Positions 8,801 to 12,069 of a DNA stretch of 12,069 bases are shown here, in pieces. The stretch covers positions 1 through 12,069 of the forward strand of contig JAAEPW010000983.1 in NCBI GenBank assembly GCA_024232355.1, given 5' to 3'. Position 1 is the first letter of the stretch. Each line of letters begins with the position of its first letter. The notes under the pieces were generated by a model that saw only the letters and a program-made list of their open reading frames with translations, was not told where the DNA came from and searched no databases. A program made the position numbers and the translations under genes. Source of the stretch: Chloroflexota bacterium (GTDB lineage: Bacteria; Chloroflexota; Anaerolineae; B4-G1).

Positions 8801-9214
8801 GCCGACAATCAGAGTGGCGGCGTCCGGCTGTACGAAGAACATCCGGGAGAAGGCAGCGGCATTGCCACAGTGGTCAACTCGATCCTGTGGGGCAACGAAA
8901 CTGATTTGGATCTGAACGCGCTCTCTACTGTCACTGTCACCTATTCCAACCTGTACACCTACACGGCTACCGGGACTACTATTTGGCCCGGCGAGGGAAA
9001 CATCAACACCAACCCACTCTTCCGCGCTCCACAAAACGGCCGCTACCGTTTGATGGAAAACTCACCGTGCGTGGACACAGGCACACCAGTCGGCGCGCCA
9101 GACGATGACATGTGGGGCATCTATCGGCCTCACGGCGACGGATACGATCGGGGAGCACACGAGTTCTTTGAGTACTTTGACTGCTACCTGCCGTTGCTCC
9201 TACGCTCGTATTGA
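5807..9214 (+). CDS. Secreted LTD / CotH kinase-like / beta-helix protein
   Basis: A 1135-residue exported protein. Two adjacent ATGs (5807 and 5810) are both possible starts; the ribosome binding site is weak (GTAGAGATAA). Signal peptide residues 1-32 have a hydrophobic core and an AQA cleavage site. Residues 37 to about 165 are an LTD domain (IVINELQYHP, EYIELYNSG, ISGWRFSDG). An Ig-like domain follows at about 200-290. Residues about 322-657 are a CotH domain: RYRGES, RPYRIKF (residues 378-384), IEQVD and WDHD (567-570). A small beta-rich spacer follows, then a parallel beta-helix from about 738 to 1115 and the tail FDCYLPLLLRSY. At the position where the upstream CotH protein has KKSWK, this one has RPYR, so its nucleotide-binding lysine may be replaced. 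Domain order is the reverse of the upstream protein (LTD before CotH, beta-helix last). It is probably co-transcribed with the gene that follows. Confidence 0.85.
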   Translation: MMNKTPNFKWLLLIIGFVALSIVHCSLLIAQAQSSPPIVINELQYHPLSDDHREEYIELYNSGTITMDISGWRFSDGVVYTFPPSTTILPSSYVVVGYDPTTVETVYSISGVLGPFVSGRLANGGERVALEDDLGSLVDEVTYDDHHPWPELPDGNGPSLELINPTFDNNRPCSWGSNQPITISLGTPGAQNSIHSSGNVPPCITDVTHTPIFPTASQPVTVTALVNDNNAVVAVTLYYRPEGTPNYITLPMTDDGSNFGAVIPASEHDDGLYVEFYIIATDDEGADRIVPDGAPGSTSNETGQPITISYLYQVENNPPANNLPIYRLVTTQENWAELTTRDLFSNVLLDATFVYSQEVFYNVGVRYRGESTRNFWPRPYRIKFNDAHEFEDRERLNLVSDELGREALTHDLFRRVGLPASDTRFVTLYINETQQGDYLDIEQVDNDFLEAHFPENDSGNLYRGYDGADLTYRGPDPNSYRPYYLKKNNEDADDYVDIIALTNALTNSPDASFHTELEPLADIRQWMRWFAVHAVLDNHEGALWIGHGDDYFLYRRPSDKRFILISWDHDATFLYPHHGIWEPNWYASEIVRRILNYPRFTRWYFQNIASIAANEFAVAEMHPRIDALPDVVDGGDKNYLKGYVTNRIPTLNNEIPSGAFSINTNGGADFSTPQTEITLEGGCSPLRDVHVNGDPSTVQYPTVTTWRYTNTLETRDNVFVISDGLYNHKITVYWDYFHGGILTKSTTLLTSQLPYTITDDIVVPTGITLTIEPGVTLNFAANRMLRVEGGRLLAEGTIAQPTLFTRQGDDYWDGILFAQSQTDNRIRYAEIEYAQGVSIYGSSVTITNSTIHHISGSVGIQASPWVSDSSTLYLLRNEITDIQGDAVRVAGSYGLIQGNEIHNVGNGTLTPASGIVLSDVVSSTTVLDNHVHDISGHGLDLAHSSATIERNLIHGCDGSGISIGYPSTTAIVNNLVYSNTDGIAIKDNAIAHITNNTVADNQSGGVRLYEEHPGEGSGIATVVNSILWGNETDLDLNALSTVTVTYSNLYTYTATGTTIWPGEGNINTNPLFRAPQNGRYRLMENSPCVDTGTPVGAPDDDMWGIYRPHGDGYDRGAHEFFEYFDCYLPLLLRSY
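5863..5897 (+). repeat. Five tandem heptamers (ATTGNYC) within the signal-peptide codons
   Basis: The copies are ATTGTCC, ATTGTTC, ATTGTTC, ATTGCTC and ATTGCTC, head to tail without gaps. They encode residues 19-31, the end of the hydrophobic core and the cleavage region. Because seven is not a multiple of three, loss or gain of one unit shifts the frame; three units would be in frame. Confidence 0.9.
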
Positions 9215-11674
9215 TTGGATTCGATCAAAATGTATGCAAGACACATCTCTGTTCTCAAAACGTTGATAGCCCTGATCATGGCTCTCGTTTGCCTGTTGAC
9301 AGGAGCAGCCATTGTCAGCCAATCGGAAAACCGAACGGCCACGGCATACGACATACTCTTCCAAGGCGGTACGTTGACAAAAGACACCACGCTTTCTGCC
9401 AATGATTCCCCATACATCATCATCCAAGATATTATTGTGCCCACAGGCATCACGCTAACCATTGAGCCGAGCACAACACTCGAGTTCCAAGCCGATCGCT
9501 CGATACAAATCAAGGGAGGCCGGTTGTTTGCCGAAGGAACCATCACCCAATCCATTACCTTTACCAAATATGGAGACGGCTACTGGGGCGGTATCCTACT
9601 CGAAAACACCCAACAGGATAACCGCCTTCGCTATGCGGTCGTCGAGTACACAAAGGAAGCGATCACATACCCACGCACCCACGGTATCACAGCCTACAGT
9701 TCCAAAGTGACTATCGCCGACAGCATAATCCGCCACACCCAGGTCAGTGGTGCCGTCACCGCCGCTTGGAGTTCAACCCTCTACCTATTGCGCACTGAAA
9801 TCTACGACATCCAAGGTGATGCCGTCCATCCCACTGGCGGCTACGCCTTTATCCAGGGAAACCACATCCACGACATTCGAAACGGCATCTACCCACTGGA
9901 AGGCATCGAGTTGAGCAATATGACCACGCCAGCCGTGGTGACTGACAACCACGTCCACGACGTCTCTGACGACTGTTTGGATATGAATTACTCATCAGCC
10001 ATCATCGAGCGCAACAAGTTTCATCATTGTGGTGACAAGGGGATTTCTATCGGACATTACCCTTCCATCACGACGATAGTGAATAACCTGATCTACGAGT
10101 GCGAGGGCAAGGATGAGGATCCCTACAGCGGCACCGGCATTGCGGTCAAAGATGGCGCAATCTCGCACATTGTGAATAACACCGTATCCGGTTGCAGGCA
10201 CGGCATCTATTTATACCAAGGGCATCAAGGGCAAGGCGGCGGAAGTGCGGCAATAATCAACACCATCGTGTGGGGCAATGAATCCGGGATAGATATGGAC
10301 TCGCTTTCCACTGTCACCGTCGCCCACTCAGACATCGAGATGGATGTAGGCATCTGGCCCGGCGAGGGAAACATCAACGCCGACCCGTTCTTTCGCGCCC
10401 CGCAGAGCGACGACTTTGAGTTACAACAAGAATCACCGTGCGTGGATGCTGGCACGGAGACGGACGCGCCAAGTGAGGATGTCCAGAGCATTTGCCGCCC
10501 CTATGGTATGGGGTACGACATGGGAGCATACGAACTCCAGGACAACCTATTCGGCGGCACACTGGCAAAAGACACCACATTCTCAGCCATTTGCCATCCC
10601 ACATATGTCATCACTGATGACGTCGTCGTCCCGACAGGCATCACACTAACCGTCGAGCCGGGCGTCACGCTGAGGTTCCGAGAAGACCACTCTTTGATCG
10701 TGGAAGGACGACTTGAAGCGGAGGGCACATCATCTCAGCCAGTCGGGTTCACCCGCGATGGCGACGATCCATGGGGTGCTATCATCTTGCAGAACAGCGA
10801 CGCAGACAACGTCATCGCTCACGCATTGGTGGAAAACGCCGACGCCGGGGGAACGCTCATAGTCACCCCCCTGCTCGATTCTGGGGTCCACGCATATAGC
10901 TCCACACTGCGAGTAGAACACAGCACAATTCGCTACGTGGGTGGTCCAGCATTGTTCGCCCAAAACAGCACTATGCAAGTGCTCGATAACGTCATCCACA
11001 GTGTGATGACCGATGGAGTCCGCATCGTCGGGGGAGATGCCGCCATCTTTGACAATCACATTCACGACACCAGTGGAGACTGTTTGAATCTGAAGCATTC
11101 GTCGGCCATCATCGAACGCAACGAGTTACACCACTGCGGGGATACAGGCATCTCTATCGGCCAACCTTCGTCCACGACGTTGGTAAACAATCTCGTCTAT
11201 GCCAACACGGATGGTATTGAGATTAGGGATGGTGCAATATCGCGCATTGTGAACAACACGGTGGCCGACAACGAGCAAATCGGCGTCTGGCTGCGCAAGG
11301 ACGATCTGGGAGAAAATGACAGCAGCGCTTTGGTACTCAACTCGATCCTGATGGGCAACGAAACAGACCTAAAAGTGGATGCACATTCCACGATTACGGT
11401 TACCTATTCCAACCTGTACACCTACACGGCAACCGGAACCGCGATTTGGCCCGGCGAGGGAAACATCAACACTGACCCACTCTTCCGCGTCCCACAAAAC
11501 GGAAACTACCGGTTGCTGCAAGATTCACCATGCGTGGATACCGGTACACCGGCGAATGCCCCAGACGAGGACATCCGGGGCATCTACCGACCCCACGGCG
11601 ACAGGCACGATATGGGAGCGCACGAGTTCTTTGAGTACTTTGACTGCTACTTGCCGGTGATTATGCGGTTGCAT
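8018..11674 (+). repeat. Three tandem copies of a ~400-residue beta-helix module
   Basis: The same module occurs at 8018-9214 (end of the LTD/CotH/beta-helix gene), 9350-10540 and 10541-11674 (first and second halves of the next gene). Each opens with GGxLxKxTT and a PTGITLT[IV]EP strand, and closes with WPGEGNIN, NSPCVDTG-like and GAHE/GAYE motifs. A 24-base stretch starting TGGCCCGGCGAGGGAAAC is identical at 8984-9007, 10355-10378 and 11447-11470. The ends of copies one and three are nearly identical over more than 200 bases (about 8936-9200 and 11399-11660). Confidence 0.85.
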
Positions 11675-11701
11675 CAAAGCACCACGATTCCAGGTTACTA
11701 G
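9230..11701 (+). CDS. Secreted double parallel beta-helix protein
   Basis: An 823-residue exported protein without a kinase domain. The ATG at 9230 is chosen; a TTG at 9215, directly after the preceding stop, would add five residues, and neither has a clear ribosome binding site, so translation may depend on coupling with the gene ending at 9214. The signal peptide covers about residues 1-30 (hydrophobic core ALIMALVCLLTGAA); cysteine 21 lacks a proper lipobox. Residues 41-437 and 438 to about 800 are two copies of a parallel beta-helix module with rungs such as DNHVHDVSDDCLDM and GISIG. The first copy lacks the terminal tail; the second ends FDCYLPVIMRLH plus ten residues. Proteins of this fold include polysaccharide lyases, adhesins and scaffold proteins; I see no catalytic motif that decides between them. 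Being encoded with two CotH-like proteins, it could be their substrate or structural partner (inference). Confidence 0.85.
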   Translation: MYARHISVLKTLIALIMALVCLLTGAAIVSQSENRTATAYDILFQGGTLTKDTTLSANDSPYIIIQDIIVPTGITLTIEPSTTLEFQADRSIQIKGGRLFAEGTITQSITFTKYGDGYWGGILLENTQQDNRLRYAVVEYTKEAITYPRTHGITAYSSKVTIADSIIRHTQVSGAVTAAWSSTLYLLRTEIYDIQGDAVHPTGGYAFIQGNHIHDIRNGIYPLEGIELSNMTTPAVVTDNHVHDVSDDCLDMNYSSAIIERNKFHHCGDKGISIGHYPSITTIVNNLIYECEGKDEDPYSGTGIAVKDGAISHIVNNTVSGCRHGIYLYQGHQGQGGGSAAIINTIVWGNESGIDMDSLSTVTVAHSDIEMDVGIWPGEGNINADPFFRAPQSDDFELQQESPCVDAGTETDAPSEDVQSICRPYGMGYDMGAYELQDNLFGGTLAKDTTFSAICHPTYVITDDVVVPTGITLTVEPGVTLRFREDHSLIVEGRLEAEGTSSQPVGFTRDGDDPWGAIILQNSDADNVIAHALVENADAGGTLIVTPLLDSGVHAYSSTLRVEHSTIRYVGGPALFAQNSTMQVLDNVIHSVMTDGVRIVGGDAAIFDNHIHDTSGDCLNLKHSSAIIERNELHHCGDTGISIGQPSSTTLVNNLVYANTDGIEIRDGAISRIVNNTVADNEQIGVWLRKDDLGENDSSALVLNSILMGNETDLKVDAHSTITVTYSNLYTYTATGTAIWPGEGNINTDPLFRVPQNGNYRLLQDSPCVDTGTPANAPDEDIRGIYRPHGDRHDMGAHEFFEYFDCYLPVIMRLHQSTTIPGY

Positions 11702-11722
11702 AACTGGCAAGTTATCCATCAT

Positions 11723-11733
11723 TGTGGTACACT
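11723..11733 (+). promoter_or_regulatory. Candidate extended -10 element downstream of the beta-helix gene
   Basis: TGTGGTACACT differs by one transition from the extended -10 of the second unit (TGTGGTATACT, 5760-5770). No good -35 lies 17 bases upstream (TGGCAA, three of six), but extended -10 promoters can tolerate that. It would transcribe the short frame beginning at 11809. Confidence 0.4.
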
Positions 11734-11808
11734 GATACATAGTCTCATATTCTCCTCTGCCGAATTGAGGCAAATCATAACCAATCAGCAGTTCCAAGGA
11801 TACAAGTG

Positions 11809-11970
11809 ATGGCTGTGACGAGCAAAGAGCACATAATTGGATGGTTATGCATCAATATATCATTGGACAAATTCGGTGACGTAATCCACACTCTATCTCT
11901 AATTACTGTCCGAGACAGTCAATTCGTGACTGTCGAGTCTCATAAAGTCGTACCGGGCAAAGTCTCATAA
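11809..11970 (+). CDS. Short reading frame, 53 residues, possibly truncated
   Basis: ATG at 11809 is preceded by AAGGA (11796-11800) at an ideal eight-base spacing, and by a candidate promoter at 11723-11733, so this frame has real expression signals despite its size. The product begins MAVTSKEHIIGWLCINISLD and I do not recognise it. From about codon 41 the frame enters DNA containing a dyad and then a 21-base direct repeat, and its stop codon lies inside the second repeat copy. One reading is a genuine gene whose 3' part was displaced by an insertion near 11930; another is a fortuitous frame. It is too short and featureless to assign a function. Confidence 0.35.
   Translation: MAVTSKEHIIGWLCINISLDKFGDVIHTLSLITVRDSQFVTVESHKVVPGKVS
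11905..11934. repeat. Overlapping dyads at a possible element boundary
   Basis: ACTGTC (11905-11910) pairs with GACAGT (11914-11919) around CGA. GACAGTC (11914-11920) also pairs with GACTGTC (11928-11934) around AATTCGT. The same middle arm can thus form two alternative hairpins. No T-run follows. It directly abuts the 21-base direct repeats. Confidence 0.5.
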
Positions 11971-11981
11971 AGTCGTACCGG
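11936..11981. repeat. 21-base perfect direct repeat, two copies
   Basis: Identical 21-base units at 11936-11956 and 11961-11981 are separated by GCAA; each begins AGTCTCATAAAG and ends TCGTACCGG. Closely spaced repeated ends of this sort occur at termini of some insertion sequences, where they bind transposase. No second terminus is visible in the window, so element identity is only suggested. Confidence 0.85.
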
Positions 11982-12016
11982 TTTGGGCTTGAAATCTGTC
12001 AAACATCGTCTCGTCG

Positions 12017-12069
12017 ATGCAAAAAAACCATCTTGGAGCGACCAGAATGTCCTTCGCTGCCAACTTTTC
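12017..12069 (+). CDS. Possible start of a gene running off the window
   Basis: From the ATG at 12017 the frame stays open to the end of the window (17 codons, starting MQKNHLGATRMSFAANF). An in-frame stop lies just upstream at 11990-11992. There is no clear Shine-Dalgarno. If the 21-base repeats mark an insertion-sequence terminus, this is where a transposase start could lie, but the fragment is too short to identify. Confidence 0.2.
   Translation, partial: MQKNHLGATRMSFAANF

Noticed and set aside
9290..9310. Lipoprotein signal at cysteine 21 of the double beta-helix protein
   Set aside because: The residues before the cysteine (ALV) do not fit a lipobox, and hydrophobic core continues after it.
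11525..11797. 90-codon minus-strand frame at the end of the double beta-helix gene
   Set aside because: Most of it is antisense to the conserved tail of that gene, and the product has no domain or signal I can recognise.
11936..11981. Start of a CRISPR array
   Set aside because: Only two copies with a four-base spacing; real arrays have spacers of roughly 30 bases.

Overview
The window encodes a cell-surface and secretion locus with two tandem transcription units, all on the + strand. It looks like a non-model bacterium, most likely a member of the Chloroflexota (Anaerolineae-like). The grounds are large secreted proteins mixing LTD, CotH and parallel beta-helix domains, and a repeated tail motif (YFPLVLKTY, YLPLLLRSY, YLPVIMRLH) of a kind I associate with exported proteins of that phylum. 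This assignment is inference; there is no rRNA or other phylogenetic marker in the window.

Layout. Positions 1-450 hold no convincing gene, only two small inverted repeats and a candidate -10 box. At 451-1170 is a DUF4956-family integral membrane protein. Its stop codon overlaps by ATGA the start of a 1453-residue secreted protein (1167-5528): signal peptide, beta-helix, a tail-like motif, a poly-proline linker, a CotH kinase-like domain and three lamin-tail (LTD) domains with Ig-like spacers. A 278-base gap with a good extended -10 promoter follows. The second unit has a 1135-residue secreted protein (5807-9214): LTD, Ig-like, CotH, then beta-helix with tail. Fifteen bases later comes an 823-residue secreted protein (9230-11701) made of two copies of the same beta-helix module. 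The last 368 bases carry a candidate promoter, a good Shine-Dalgarno and a short reading frame. That frame runs into a 21-base direct repeat that may be the edge of an insertion sequence continuing past the window.

How the genes may work together. DUF4956 proteins and CotH proteins are known genomic neighbours. CotH proteins are atypical protein kinases first known from Bacillus spore coats, and here both carry N-terminal signal peptides and so act outside the cytoplasm. A reasonable model is a surface-assembly locus in which two exported kinase-like proteins and one kinase-free beta-helix protein share adhesive or scaffold modules; the last could be a structural partner or a substrate. The most notable signals are the module permutation between the proteins and two slippage-prone tracts at critical places: nine C's at the beta-helix/CotH junction, and five tandem heptamers inside a signal peptide. 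A tail motif that is C-terminal in two proteins also lies internally in the third.
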